From DATIKM01 sp035477595 (GTDB lineage: Bacteria; Armatimonadota; Chthonomonadetes; Chthonomonadales; CAJBBX01), in NCBI GenBank assembly GCA_035477595.1, contig DATIKM010000036.1:1-46668 (forward strand): a DNA stretch of 46,668 nt, in the 5' to 3' direction. Shown here in pieces: positions 1-8,889 of the stretch. The translations under genes and the position numbers were made by a program. How positions within the stretch are numbered: position 1 is the first letter of the stretch; each line of letters starts with the position of its first letter. The notes beneath the pieces were generated by a model. That model had not been told where the DNA came from. It searched no databases and saw only the letters and a program-made list of their open reading frames with translations.

Positions 1-49
1 CGATGATGGCGAGGGCGGCAGCAGCGATGGTCGTGCGGGGGTTCCTCAC
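1..49 (-). CDS. Partial CDS, N-terminus of an exported protein
   Basis: Only the first 16 codons are inside the window; the gene runs off the left edge. Reading the minus strand from a GTG at 49-47 gives M-RNPRTTIAAAALAII, a short basic start followed by a hydrophobic Ala/Ile run, which looks like the beginning of a signal peptide or membrane anchor. A GAGGAG sequence lies about 9 nt upstream of the GTG, which supports this start. It lies 96 nt downstream of the acs stop, beyond a strong hairpin, so it may be a separate transcript. Function cannot be called. Confidence 0.45.
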   Translation of the reverse strand, partial: MRNPRTTIAAAALAII

Positions 50-85
50 GGTGGGGCGCTCCTCTGTGCCGGATCCCGATGCGGC

Positions 86-120
86 GCGGCGCGGGAGGCC
101 GTGTGACGCTCCCGCGCCGC
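86..120 (-). terminator. Strong hairpin downstream of acs
   Basis: A perfect 12-bp inverted repeat (86-97 against 109-120, arm GCGGCGCGGGAG) encloses an 11-nt loop. It sits 26 nt beyond the acs stop codon on the minus strand. No T-tract follows it in the direction of transcription, so it is either a U-less intrinsic terminator of the kind expected in a GC-rich genome, or an RNA-stabilising hairpin before the next gene, which starts at 49. Confidence 0.5.
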
Positions 121-145
121 GAACGCGATCGAGCCTGCGCCGGCG

Positions 146-2107
146 TTAGCCTTCGTCGCTCGTGTAGCGGTCCTTCAGGCTGGCGACGATCGTCGGATCG
201 GCGAGCGTGGTCGTGTCGCCGAGGACGCGTCCCTCAGCGATGTCGCGGAGCAGGCGACGCATGATCTTGCCCGAGCGGGTCTTCGGAAGGTCGGCCGTAA
301 AGATGATGTCATCCGGCCGGCAGACGGGCCCGAGCTTGCCGCCCACGAACTTCTTCAGCTCGGCGGCGAGTTCCTCCGTAGCGGGGAATCCCTCGCGGAC
401 GATGACGAACGCGACCGGCGACTGCCCCTTAACGTCGTGCGCCTTGCCGATGACGGCGGCCTCCGCGACGGCCGGGTGCTCCACCAGGGCGCTCTCGAGC
501 TCCATCGTGCTGATGTTGTGGCCGGCGACGAGCATAATGTCGTCCACGCGGCCCATCAGCCAGTAGTAGCCGTCCGCATCCTTCACGGCGCCGTCGCCGG
601 TGAGGTAGACGCCCGGGAAGCGGGCCCAGTAGACCTGGCGGTAGCGCGCATCGTCCTGCCACAGCGTGCGGAGCATGCCGGGCCAGGGCCTGCGCAGGAT
701 AAGGTAGCCCTTCTGGCCCGGGGGAACCGGCTCGCCGGCGTCGTTCACGACATCCGGCACGATGCCGGGGAACGGGCGCGTCGCGGAGCCTGGCTTGGTG
801 GGCACGATGCCCGGGAGCGGCGTGATAAGGATGTGGCCGGTCTCCGTCTGCCACCAGGTGTCGCAGATCGGGATGCGCTCCTTGCCGATGACGCGGTGGT
901 ACCACATCCAGGCCTCGGGGTTGATGGGCTCGCCGACCGAGCCCATGAGGCGCAGGCTGGAGAGGTCGCAGGCGTTGGGCAGGGCCTCGCCCCACTTCAT
1001 GAAGGTGCGGATGGCGGTGGGCGCCGTGTAGAACACGGTAACCTTGTGCTTCTCGATCACCCTCCAGAAGCGGTCGCGGCCGGGCGTGTCCGGCGAACCC
1101 TCGTAGATGACGACGGTGGCGCCATTGGACAGGGGGCCGTAGCAGATGTAGGAGTGGCCCGTGACCCAGCCCAGGTCGGCGGTGCACCAGTAGACGTCGC
1201 TGTCCTTCATGTCGAAGACAAGCTTCGTGGAGGCGTAGACGCCGGTGAGGTAGCCGCCCGTGGTGTGCTGAATGCCCTTGGGCTTGCCTGTGGACCCGGA
1301 CGTGTAGAGGACAAACAGGGTGTCCTCGGCGTCCATCTCGGCGGGGGCGCACTCGGGGTTGGCATTCGCCATGAGGTCGTCCCACCAGAGGTCGCGGCCG
1401 GGCACCATGGTTACGGGCGCCTTCTCCTCCCCGATCCGCTTTACGACGACGCACTTCTCGATGCTCTCCGCCTCGGCTATCGCCGCGTCGCCGGCCTTCT
1501 TCAGTTGCACGACGCCGCCTCGCCGCCATCCGCCGTCGGCCGTGACGAGGAGCTTGGAGCCGCAGTCGTTGATGCGCTCGCGGAGCGACTCGGTGGAGAA
1601 CCCGCCGAACACCACCGAGTGAACTGCGCCGATGCGTGCGCATGCGAGCATCGTGATCGGCAGCTCGGGGATCATCGGCAGGTAGATCGTAACGCGGTCG
1701 CCCTTCTCGATCCCGAGCGACTTCAGCACGTTGGCGAACTTGTTCACCTCGACGTAGAGCTCGCCGTAGGTCAGCTTCCGGACGTCGCCTGGCTCTCCCT
1801 CGAAGATGAGCGCGACCTTGTCTTTCCGGGCGCCCTTGGCATGGCGGTCGACGCAGTTCACCGAGATGTTAAGCTTGCCGTTGACAAACCACTTGGCGTG
1901 GGGCGGCGCCCACTCCAGGACCTTGTCCCAGGGCTTGAACCACTCGAGTTCGCTGGCGAACTCCGCCCAGAAGGCCTCGGGGTCGGCCGCGGCGCGGTCG
2001 TAGATTCCGGGGTCACTCGCGTTTGCCTGGGCGACGAACTCGGGGCTCGGGGCGAAGACGGGAGCGTCCTCGTGCAGCAAGCCGCCCGCCTGGTTCTGAT
2101 CCGACAT
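146..2107 (-). CDS. acs: Acetyl-CoA synthetase (AMP-forming)
   Basis: This enzyme activates acetate with ATP to acetyl-AMP and transfers the acetyl group to CoA; it is cytoplasmic and feeds acetate into central metabolism. The 653-residue length is typical of Acs. Visible family marks are an N-terminal ACAS extension with the W-x-K-W-FVNGKLN region (about 70-85), the phosphate loop YTSGSTGKPKG (268-278), the TWWQTETG block, the hinge region LMGRVDD, and a C-terminal PKTRSGK (608-614). By homology the Lys of that last motif (K614) is the catalytic lysine controlled by reversible acetylation. The ATG start is preceded by GGAGGA about 11 nt upstream. It is separated from the upstream transporter gene by 224 nt. 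No deacetylase or acetyltransferase partner is nearby. Confidence 0.97.
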   Translation of the reverse strand: MSDQNQAGGLLHEDAPVFAPSPEFVAQANASDPGIYDRAAADPEAFWAEFASELEWFKPWDKVLEWAPPHAKWFVNGKLNISVNCVDRHAKGARKDKVALIFEGEPGDVRKLTYGELYVEVNKFANVLKSLGIEKGDRVTIYLPMIPELPITMLACARIGAVHSVVFGGFSTESLRERINDCGSKLLVTADGGWRRGGVVQLKKAGDAAIAEAESIEKCVVVKRIGEEKAPVTMVPGRDLWWDDLMANANPECAPAEMDAEDTLFVLYTSGSTGKPKGIQHTTGGYLTGVYASTKLVFDMKDSDVYWCTADLGWVTGHSYICYGPLSNGATVVIYEGSPDTPGRDRFWRVIEKHKVTVFYTAPTAIRTFMKWGEALPNACDLSSLRLMGSVGEPINPEAWMWYHRVIGKERIPICDTWWQTETGHILITPLPGIVPTKPGSATRPFPGIVPDVVNDAGEPVPPGQKGYLILRRPWPGMLRTLWQDDARYRQVYWARFPGVYLTGDGAVKDADGYYWLMGRVDDIMLVAGHNISTMELESALVEHPAVAEAAVIGKAHDVKGQSPVAFVIVREGFPATEELAAELKKFVGGKLGPVCRPDDIIFTADLPKTRSGKIMRRLLRDIAEGRVLGDTTTLADPTIVASLKDRYTSDEG

Positions 2108-2331
2108 GGGTGCTTGTTCCTCCGTTGCGGTGAGAGAGCTAGCGACCGGCGGCGCGCCGCAAAGCGGCCGCCCATCGACGCGCTCTGGCAGCGATCAGGC
2201 GGCGGCACAGCACGCCGAGGGGCCGCGTGGCGGACCGCCGGATAGCCCGGCCACTCGCCAAGACACGACCCGGACACCGGCTAATGCGGTGCAACCACAC
2301 ATTGGTTGGGCGGTACGGCATCGGTTCCCTC

Positions 2332-3615
2332 TCAGGTCGCCGAACTCTGGGCCGGCGCCGGGCGCACCGGCTTCCGGGGGATCAGCGCCAAGGCCATGGC
2401 TACCACCGCGGCGACCGACATCTGCAGGTAGATCGTCGAGTATCCGGCCGTGACGTTCTCGCCGGCCGCCGTCAGGATGCCGGCGAAGTAGCCTGGAGCG
2501 AAGAACCCCGCTACGCCGAACGCGGTGAACAGCATCCCGTAGTTGAGACCCATGTTCTTGGGGCCGTAGTAGTCCGCGCAGAACGCGGGCATCGTTGCAA
2601 GGTAGCCGCCGTAGCAGAAGCCGACGATGCAGAGCCCGATGAGCCCCAGCGCGTAGTCGGACCCGGTGCGCAGGAATACCGCGCAGCCGACAGCCATCAG
2701 CAGTCCCATGCCGGCCGTCGCCGCCATTCGCCCCGCGCGGTCGGAGAAGGCCCCCCACAGCAGCCTTCCGGCGCCGTTGAACACGGCCAGAGTACTGAGG
2801 GCGATCGTCGCGGCGGCGTCCGCCGCGCCCACGTAGTTGAGCATGTAGGGCTTGGCCTGGCCGATCACGCTCAGACCCACCGAAGCGCCCAGCAGGAAGA
2901 TTGCCCAGAGCACGTAGAACTGCCAGGTCCTCAGCATCTGGGCCGTGGTGAAGTCAACAGTCGAGGCGGCGGCGCTGCCCGTCGGCGGGGTCCACCCCGC
3001 GGGTCGCCAGCCGGCCGGCGGCACCGCAAAGAACTGAGCCGCGCCGATCACGAACACGTAGAGGATGATCCCCATCACGAGGAACGTGCGCGGCAGCGTC
3101 TGCGCGTACAGCTCGGGGTTCGTGCCGATCAGAGCGGACATCAGCGGCGCCAGGATCAGCATGCCGGCCCCGAAGCCCATGACCGCGAGACCCACGATGA
3201 AGCCGCGCCGGTCCGGGAACCACTTCACGCAGGTGGCGATCGGCGTGACGTAGCCAAATCCCACACCAACGCCGCCGACCACGCCATAGGCGAAGATGAG
3301 GCCGTTGAGCGTGTCGCCCATCAGAGCCGCCAGCACGCAGCCCGTTCCCAGCAGCAGGCCCCCGACGCTGCCCACAAGGCGAGGCCCCTTACGGTCCTGC
3401 CACAGCCCGCCAACGATCATGCCGAAGGTGAAGAAGAGCAGCGAGTACTGGTAGGGCGCCGAAGTGTCTGCGGGGGACCAGCCGTGGAGGCTGGCGAGGG
3501 GTTCTCGGAATACCGACCAGGAGTAGATGATCCCGAGGCACATCTGCATGACCACGGCAGCGCTGGCAATAACCCAGCGGTTGCGCGTGCCGGGCGGCGG
3601 GCTCGTACCACTCAA
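2332..3615 (-). CDS. MFS transporter, oxalate/formate antiporter (OFA)-like family
   Basis: This is a 427-residue integral membrane protein with about 12 hydrophobic segments. The N-terminal stretch (ASAAVVMQMCLGIIYSWSVF), the loop GGLWQDRKGPRLVG between helices 2 and 3, and the KWFPDRRGFIVGLAVMGFGAG block near residue 130-150 match the OFA branch of the major facilitator superfamily, which exchanges small organic acids. The substrate cannot be read from sequence; a monocarboxylate is plausible because acs lies downstream on the same strand. I take TTG at 3615-3613 as the start because AAGGAGGA lies about 10 nt upstream. A small inverted repeat (CAACCA/TGGTTG, 2292-2308) follows the stop and could be a weak terminator. 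Confidence 0.85.
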   Translation of the reverse strand: MSGTSPPPGTRNRWVIASAAVVMQMCLGIIYSWSVFREPLASLHGWSPADTSAPYQYSLLFFTFGMIVGGLWQDRKGPRLVGSVGGLLLGTGCVLAALMGDTLNGLIFAYGVVGGVGVGFGYVTPIATCVKWFPDRRGFIVGLAVMGFGAGMLILAPLMSALIGTNPELYAQTLPRTFLVMGIILYVFVIGAAQFFAVPPAGWRPAGWTPPTGSAAASTVDFTTAQMLRTWQFYVLWAIFLLGASVGLSVIGQAKPYMLNYVGAADAAATIALSTLAVFNGAGRLLWGAFSDRAGRMAATAGMGLLMAVGCAVFLRTGSDYALGLIGLCIVGFCYGGYLATMPAFCADYYGPKNMGLNYGMLFTAFGVAGFFAPGYFAGILTAAGENVTAGYSTIYLQMSVAAVVAMALALIPRKPVRPAPAQSSAT

Positions 3616-3857
3616 AGGTGCCGGTCCTCCTTGTCTGCCCCTGGAGCGTGGACAGCTTTGCGACCACCAATCAGTTTACCGGCAGGCCCCTTCGGAATGA
3701 ACAGGCATATAGGCACGACCTGCAGTACCCCGGTCACGGATGGCGTCCGCAGTGACCATCACCCGCCGCTGCGCGCAGGCAGGGAGGGGCCGCGACCGCA
3801 GCGAATACTGCGGATGCCGTCCGGCCTGACGCCCGGCGCAGCTAAGGAGAACCGCTG

Positions 3858-6113
3858 ATGTACCGCTCGTCCCTGTCGTTCGCTGCCGTCTTCGTTGCGC
3901 TCGCGGCACGCGCGCCGGTGCCGGCACTCGCCCAGGGCGGCGATCGGTGGAGCTTCGCGCCCACGCCCGACACCTTCTCCGACTCGGCGCTCTTCGACCT
4001 GCGCAACCTCAACGAGAGGGTGGCGGGCGAGTCGGGCTTCATCAGCGTGGACGCCCGGGGCGACTTCCGCCTCGGGAATGGCCGGCCGGTCCGGTTCTGG
4101 GCGGTCAACACCTACGTCGGGCGCGAGAAGCCCTGGGTCCGCCGGCCGCTGTGGGGAACGGAGCGGGAGCCCGATCTCGCGCGTCACGCCCGCTTCCTCG
4201 CCAAGCGCGGCGTCAACGTGGTGCGCACCCACGCGGCAGTGAACCCGCCGCCCGAGCGCGCGCTCACGGACATCAACGAGCGCGACCGCGACTGGATCTG
4301 GCGCACCGTGGCAGCGATGAAGAAGGAGGGAATCTACACGGTCATCTCGCCCTACTGGTGCATCCCCGCCAGGATCGGTGAGAGCTGGGGCGTCCCGGGA
4401 GGCGCCGACCAGTCGCTGGTCGGCCTGCTCTTCTTCGACGAGACCGTGCAGCGCGGCTACCGCGCCTGGATGCGCGCGCTCCTCGCCGAGACGAACCCCC
4501 ACACAGGCATCCCGCTCGCCAGGGACCCCGCCGTCGCCATCGTCCAGCTCCAGAACGAGGACAGCCTTCTTTTCTGGACCGTGAACAACATCCAAGGCGA
4601 GCAACGCACGCGGCTGGGCAGGCGGTTCGCCGAGTGGGCCCGCCGCAAGCACGGCGACCTCCAGACCGCCTCGAGGGCGTGGGAAGGCGACGCGCTGCCG
4701 GGCGACAACCTGGCGGAGGGAGTGCTCGACTTCCACAACATCTGGGAGATGACACAGAACCGCACCGGAGGTCGGGCGCGCCGGCTGGACGACCAGCTCC
4801 AGTTCTGGTCCGAGACCATGTACGCCTTCAACCGCGACATGGCGCGCTACCTCCGAGAGGAACTCGGTGTCCGGCAGATCATCAATGCCGGCAACTGGCG
4901 CACGGCCGACGCCGGCAGGCTCAAGGACGCCGAGCGGTGGTCCTACACCGCGAACGAAGTGCTGGCAGTGAACCGCTACTTCGGCGGGATGCATCTCGGC
5001 CCGAACCAGGGCTGGGCGATCATGGAGGGCGACCGCTTCACGGACTTCTCGGCCCTGTTGCGCCCGCACGAGCTCCCCGTGAACGTGAAGCAGGTGGTCG
5101 GCAGACCCATGATGGTGACCGAGAGCCTGTGGGTCCGCCCCAACAGCTACCAGGCGGAGGGTCCGTTCCTGATCTCCGTGTACAAGGCGCTGACCGGGGT
5201 GGACGCCTTCTTCTGGTTCGCCACCGGGTGCGAGGACTGGACGCCGCCCCGGTCCGCCAACGGGTACCTCCCTGACTCGCTGTTCAAGTGGGGATTCGCC
5301 ACGCCGGACCTGCTCGGAGGGTTCCCGGCGGCGGCGTTGCTCTACCGCAGGGGCTACGTGAGGCGCGGCGAACCGGTGGTCGTCGAGGAACGGTCCATGG
5401 AGGACATCTGGCGACGGCGCACGCCGATCATCGTGGAGGAGGGCGGCTACGACCCCAACCGGGACGCCGGCAACCTGCCCGAACGATCGACTGTGCAGCG
5501 GGTGCTGCCGGACCAGACCTTCCTGGCGGGACCGGTCGAGGTGCGCTATGGTGGGGACGCCGCCAACTCGAGGGTGGGCGACATCGCGTCATTGGTGGAT
5601 ACCGCCGCGCAGACCGTGAGGAGCGTCACAGGGGAGGTGACGCTGAACTGGCAGCAGGGCTGGTGTCTGGTGGACGCCCCCCGCGCGCAGGGCGTGGCGG
5701 CGCACTTCCGCAACCGCGGGCAGTTCTCGACGCGCGACCTGCGCATCGAGGGCCGAAACACGCACGGCGCCCTGCTCGTCGTGTCGATGGACGGCGCGCC
5801 TCTCCGCCGGACGCGCAAGGCGCTGCTTCAGTTCACCACGAACGCGAAGCCCACGGGCTGGCGCGCGTCCGCCGCGGTGATAGAGGAGGGCGGCCGGCGC
5901 CATGACGGTTGGCGGCTCGACGAGGTGGGGACAGCGCCGTGGCAGATGGAGCGAGCCGACCTTACCGTCACCGTGCTCAACCCGGTTGTCCGTGAGGCCG
6001 TGCGGCTCGACGTGAACGGCATGCCTGCCGGGAACGTGCCCCTAGAGCGCGTGCCGGGCGGCGTGCGTCTGCGCTTCCCGCCGGACGCGCTCTACGTGGT
6101 GCTGAGACGGTAG
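3858..6113 (+). CDS. Secreted clan GH-A glycoside hydrolase
   Basis: This is a 751-residue exported protein. Residues 1-26 form a signal peptide ending ALAQG. The fold looks like a TIM-barrel clan GH-A (GH5/GH2-like) glycosidase: VRFWAVNTY near 78, the segment RGVNVVRTH near 117, a strand-4 acid/base motif QLQNEDS (E234) and a candidate strand-7 nucleophile in MVTESLW (E422). The C-terminal third (about 560-751) reads as beta-sandwich, perhaps a carbohydrate-binding or accessory domain. AAGGAG lies 8 nt before the ATG. The gene diverges from the OFA transporter (242 nt between starts) and converges on the next glycosidase. Family assignment below clan level and the substrate are not resolved; a beta-mannan or beta-glucan role would be a guess. 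Confidence 0.75.
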   Translation: MYRSSLSFAAVFVALAARAPVPALAQGGDRWSFAPTPDTFSDSALFDLRNLNERVAGESGFISVDARGDFRLGNGRPVRFWAVNTYVGREKPWVRRPLWGTEREPDLARHARFLAKRGVNVVRTHAAVNPPPERALTDINERDRDWIWRTVAAMKKEGIYTVISPYWCIPARIGESWGVPGGADQSLVGLLFFDETVQRGYRAWMRALLAETNPHTGIPLARDPAVAIVQLQNEDSLLFWTVNNIQGEQRTRLGRRFAEWARRKHGDLQTASRAWEGDALPGDNLAEGVLDFHNIWEMTQNRTGGRARRLDDQLQFWSETMYAFNRDMARYLREELGVRQIINAGNWRTADAGRLKDAERWSYTANEVLAVNRYFGGMHLGPNQGWAIMEGDRFTDFSALLRPHELPVNVKQVVGRPMMVTESLWVRPNSYQAEGPFLISVYKALTGVDAFFWFATGCEDWTPPRSANGYLPDSLFKWGFATPDLLGGFPAAALLYRRGYVRRGEPVVVEERSMEDIWRRRTPIIVEEGGYDPNRDAGNLPERSTVQRVLPDQTFLAGPVEVRYGGDAANSRVGDIASLVDTAAQTVRSVTGEVTLNWQQGWCLVDAPRAQGVAAHFRNRGQFSTRDLRIEGRNTHGALLVVSMDGAPLRRTRKALLQFTTNAKPTGWRASAAVIEEGGRRHDGWRLDEVGTAPWQMERADLTVTVLNPVVREAVRLDVNGMPAGNVPLERVPGGVRLRFPPDALYVVLRR

Positions 6114-6173
6114 GAGGGCCTGCGCCGACCGGTGGCCCAAGCCGGCGCAGCGCGGAGGTCGCCGCCCGGCTGA

Positions 6174-6199
6174 CCCGGGGGTTCGTGAGCCACCCCGGG
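6174..6199. terminator. Hairpins between convergent glycosidase genes
   Basis: A perfect 7-bp inverted repeat (CCCGGGG at 6174-6180, CCCCGGG at 6193-6199) lies between the two converging genes. A second repeat (CTGCGCCG at 6120-6127, CGGCGCAG at 6143-6150) stands closer to the plus-strand stop. Either may end transcription in one or both directions. Neither has a T-tract. Confidence 0.35.
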
Positions 6200-6243
6200 C
6201 CAGCCTGTGCGCCAGCGAGAGCCACGGCGGGCGAGCAGGGCGA

Positions 6244-8538
6244 TCAGCGCCTGCGACCCCTCACGCCTGCGGCGCCACCGCGCGGGGCGGGCGTGAACCG
6301 GTGGACGCCCGCCTTCTCGATCGCGAACGCCGCGGCGGGCTCGCCTGCGCCGTTCAGCAGCCACCGGCCGCCGAGGTCCACCCTCAGCGGCTCGCGCGGG
6401 GCCTGCGCGAGATGCACCGCGATCTCGTCCCGCGACGCCCTCACGTCCAGGTCGCTCCCCCGGTAGCGCAGGCCCGCGATGCCCATGGACGGCACGGCGC
6501 GCGGCAGACGCGGGCGGATGCGCAGCGCGTCGGCGGTGGGCTCGATGCCGAGGAAGCCGCGCACCACGATGGTGGGAGGCAGGCTGCTCTCGAAGAACTC
6601 GAAATCGATCCCGATGCCGCCCGCCGTGCCCCCGCCCTGCAGGGTTGTGCCGCGCTTGCCGCTCGCGTAGTAGGCACGGTAGCCGCCGGCCTCGTGGACC
6701 TCCTTGTCCCAGGCGAGCAGCTCCGTGAGCCGCTGCCACGCGTCATCCGGTCCGAGCACCTGCAGGCGCGCCCAGAGGTCGTAGAAGGCGAAACCCAGCA
6801 CCGCGCCGCCGTCCTGGATCTGACCGCCGAACGCGATGCTCTCTGGCGCCCACCAGGCACTCTTGTACCACTCCACGTTGCGCCTGGTGGTGGCGCGCGG
6901 CCCGAACCGCCACCGGTAGATGTCGGCGCCCGTGGAGGTGTCCCCTGCCACGATGCGCCGGCCCGTGATCCAGTCCATGATCGCTCGCGCGCGTCGCGGC
7001 GTCGCCAGTCCGTACCAGATCGCATCGAGGTTCAGGAACGTGAACCCGAAGTCGCGCGCCACGCCGTCGCGGTCGATGCAGGCCACGAACCGACCGGTCT
7101 CCGCGTTCCAGAAGCGGCGGTTCGCCTTCCGCCTGACCGCGGCCGCGTGGGCGCGCAGATCCGCCGGGTCCTTCGCGGCGGCGCCGAGCGGGACGCCCCA
7201 CTCCGGGCGCGCGCGCACCGCCTCCTCCATGTCGGCCACCGCGAGGAGCGATGCGTGGTACTGGTTGGTGGCGTAGGCGTCTTCTCCGCCGAAGGGCAGC
7301 AGATCGAAGTAGTTGCTGCCCATGGCGCGGCCCGGCCGCATCTGCTTCGTCCCGTCGGGCCTGGTTACCCAGCCGGTCCGCCCGTCGTGGCCCGGCCACT
7401 CGTTGCGGATCAGGTTGTGTCTGCGCCCTCCCATCACCGTTTCCTGATAGCTGAGCGCTTTGCGGATGCGGTTGGCGTGCTCGCGCAGGAACGCCACGTC
7501 GCCGGTCCAGCGGAAGTACTCCCATGCGGCCAGGATGTAGACCGGATTGTTGATGGTGTGGCGCGTCTTGTAGGCGGTGAAGAAGGAGTCGACGTCGAAA
7601 GTCACGCCGCTCTCGCCGGGCGCGAGCTGGATGCGCATGCGGCGGATGGTCCCTTGCCAGAGCGGGTGCCGGTGCATGTACACGATGGAGTGGCGCACGC
7701 CGGTGATGTGCTCCCAGTGGGCGGAGCCACGGTCGAAGAGGACGCGCCGCTCGGGAGCGTAGTCCGCGTCGCCCTCCCGCATCCACTCGATGTAGGGGAG
7801 CGAGCCGGTGGGCGCCTCGCCCGAGCGCTTCCAGCGAAGCTGCAGGATGGGCGCGTTGAACGCATCGATGGTCATGCCCTCCGGCGTCTCGATGGCGGGC
7901 GAGGCGCCGACGGTCTCCAGCCGCCACCTCTCGTCGACGATGCCCAAGGAGCGCACGTTGTGCAGTCCCCAGCCGCGCGTGGCGGTCTCCTGCCAGTACT
8001 CGGGTCGGTTCCAGGCCTGAAGGGCGTCGTAGACCCACCCGCCGTGCGCGGGCCTCCTCGTCTGGAAGTGCCAGCCCGCGGTGACGCCCCGCACCTCGTC
8101 TGGCCCCCGACCGCTCTGGGTCCAGAGGGGGAAGGGCCACCCGAAGTCGTAGGCGTGCGAGAAGTGCTGATGCGTGTCCACGTAGCCGTCCGGGTGCACG
8201 CGGATCTGGTTAAGGTCCTCGCGATGGACCTCCTGGATGCTGTGTCCGCCGCGCTGCGCTACGGCGGCGCCGGCCATCCACATGTCGGCTTTGAGCAGGT
8301 ACTCGCGGTTGAAGAGGACCAGCCCGTGCCCGAGCCGGTTGTGGAAGTGGTGCCACAGGTAGCGGTTCAGGAGGCGGGCCTGCTCATCGGCTCCCCCGAA
8401 GTGGAAGCGCGGGAACGCCGTCGGCACGTCCGGGGCGAGGTCCGTGGGCGCGACGAACAAGGGCGACTGGGCACGAGCCGGCAGTGTGGCGGTCAGCGCA
8501 AGGAGGGTGAGCAGGGCGAACACGTGTATCGCAGACAT
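6244..8538 (-). CDS. Secreted (alpha/alpha)6-toroid glycosidase, MGH1/GH63-like
   Basis: I chose the ATG at 8538 because it opens a clear signal peptide (MSAIHVFALLTLLALTA, ending ARAQS); an upstream in-frame start would add 64 unlikely residues. The mature 740-residue protein has a long middle region with repeated helical hairpins and motifs seen in six-hairpin glycosidases: NNPVYILAAWEYFRWTGD (helix pair), RNEWPGHDGRTGW, and NYFDLLPFGGEDAYATNQYH. It also has a WYKSAWWAPESIAFGG block and a C-terminal beta region. This suggests the MGH1-like/GH63 branch, which cleaves alpha-glucosides or mannosylglycerate-type substrates. The exact substrate is not readable. It converges on the GH-A gene across 130 nt, so the two are not co-transcribed. 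Confidence 0.7.
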   Translation of the reverse strand: MSAIHVFALLTLLALTATLPARAQSPLFVAPTDLAPDVPTAFPRFHFGGADEQARLLNRYLWHHFHNRLGHGLVLFNREYLLKADMWMAGAAVAQRGGHSIQEVHREDLNQIRVHPDGYVDTHQHFSHAYDFGWPFPLWTQSGRGPDEVRGVTAGWHFQTRRPAHGGWVYDALQAWNRPEYWQETATRGWGLHNVRSLGIVDERWRLETVGASPAIETPEGMTIDAFNAPILQLRWKRSGEAPTGSLPYIEWMREGDADYAPERRVLFDRGSAHWEHITGVRHSIVYMHRHPLWQGTIRRMRIQLAPGESGVTFDVDSFFTAYKTRHTINNPVYILAAWEYFRWTGDVAFLREHANRIRKALSYQETVMGGRRHNLIRNEWPGHDGRTGWVTRPDGTKQMRPGRAMGSNYFDLLPFGGEDAYATNQYHASLLAVADMEEAVRARPEWGVPLGAAAKDPADLRAHAAAVRRKANRRFWNAETGRFVACIDRDGVARDFGFTFLNLDAIWYGLATPRRARAIMDWITGRRIVAGDTSTGADIYRWRFGPRATTRRNVEWYKSAWWAPESIAFGGQIQDGGAVLGFAFYDLWARLQVLGPDDAWQRLTELLAWDKEVHEAGGYRAYYASGKRGTTLQGGGTAGGIGIDFEFFESSLPPTIVVRGFLGIEPTADALRIRPRLPRAVPSMGIAGLRYRGSDLDVRASRDEIAVHLAQAPREPLRVDLGGRWLLNGAGEPAAAFAIEKAGVHRFTPAPRGGAAGVRGRRR

Positions 8539-8684
8539 CGGCGCCTCCCGGGAGGGGCCGGCGCCGGGCGGTTCTGGGGAGCGGCGCCGTGCGGAGAGGT
8601 GCGGCGCGCAGGGGGCCGAGTCCTGCCGGAAAGCGGTTGCGCGGCCCACGTCAGGAGTTGAGCAGCTCGCCAGGCCACCCGACG

Positions 8685-8716
8685 GAAAGAGGGCAGGCCA
8701 ACGGCCTGCCCCCTCT
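8685..8716 (-). terminator. Intrinsic terminator of tRNA-Glu
   Basis: Just after the CCA end, the minus-strand transcript forms GGGCAGGCC-GUU-GGCCUGCCC (a 9-bp perfect stem, 8691-8699 with 8703-8711) followed by UCUUUCC. This is the clearest Rho-independent terminator in the window. Confidence 0.75.
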
Positions 8717-8718
8717 AG

Positions 8719-8793
8719 TGGTAGCGCCACGGGGAATCGAACCCCGGCTTGAGAGCTGAGAACCCCCTGTCCTGACCGCTAGACGATGGCGCC
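8719..8793 (-). tRNA. tRNA-Glu (anticodon CTC)
   Basis: Read on the minus strand, the sequence folds into a full cloverleaf. It has a 7-bp acceptor stem (GGCGCCA with UGGCGCU, first pair G-U), a D-arm of the tRNA-Glu type (GUCUAGCGGUCAGGAC), and an anticodon stem GGGGG/CUCUC. The loop UUCUCAG gives anticodon CUC at 8760-8758. The T-arm is CGGGG-UUCGAUU-CCCCG. The CCA tail is encoded (8719-8721). It decodes GAG. It has its own promoter and terminator, so it appears monocistronic. Confidence 0.95.
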
Positions 8794-8820
8794 ACATACC
8801 GGTCACTTGGAGCACCGAGC

Positions 8821-8850
8821 ATTATGCCCGCCGACCGCAGGTTGTGTCAA
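8821..8850 (-). promoter_or_regulatory. Sigma-70-type promoter of tRNA-Glu
   Basis: On the minus strand a consensus -35 TTGACA (8850-8845) is followed after 18 nt by CATAAT (8826-8821). Transcription would start near 8813, about 20 nt ahead of the mature tRNA 5' end. This is one of the best promoter matches in the window. Confidence 0.8.
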
Positions 8851-8889
8851 TATGCCTCCGCGCACGCCTCTGCACCTGGGTTCGCGCCC

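Noticed and set aside
437..2245. Long plus-strand open frame antisense to acs
   Set aside because: It mirrors the acs coding region, has no family motif, and is typical of shadow frames in GC-rich DNA. The same applies to the long frames at 6301-8661, 8824-9756, 11379-12338, 12594-13823, 15337-17253 and 18785-20062.
8539..8730. N-terminal extension of the MGH1-like gene
   Set aside because: It would run through the tRNA terminator and precede an obvious signal peptide at 8538; the added residues look non-coding.
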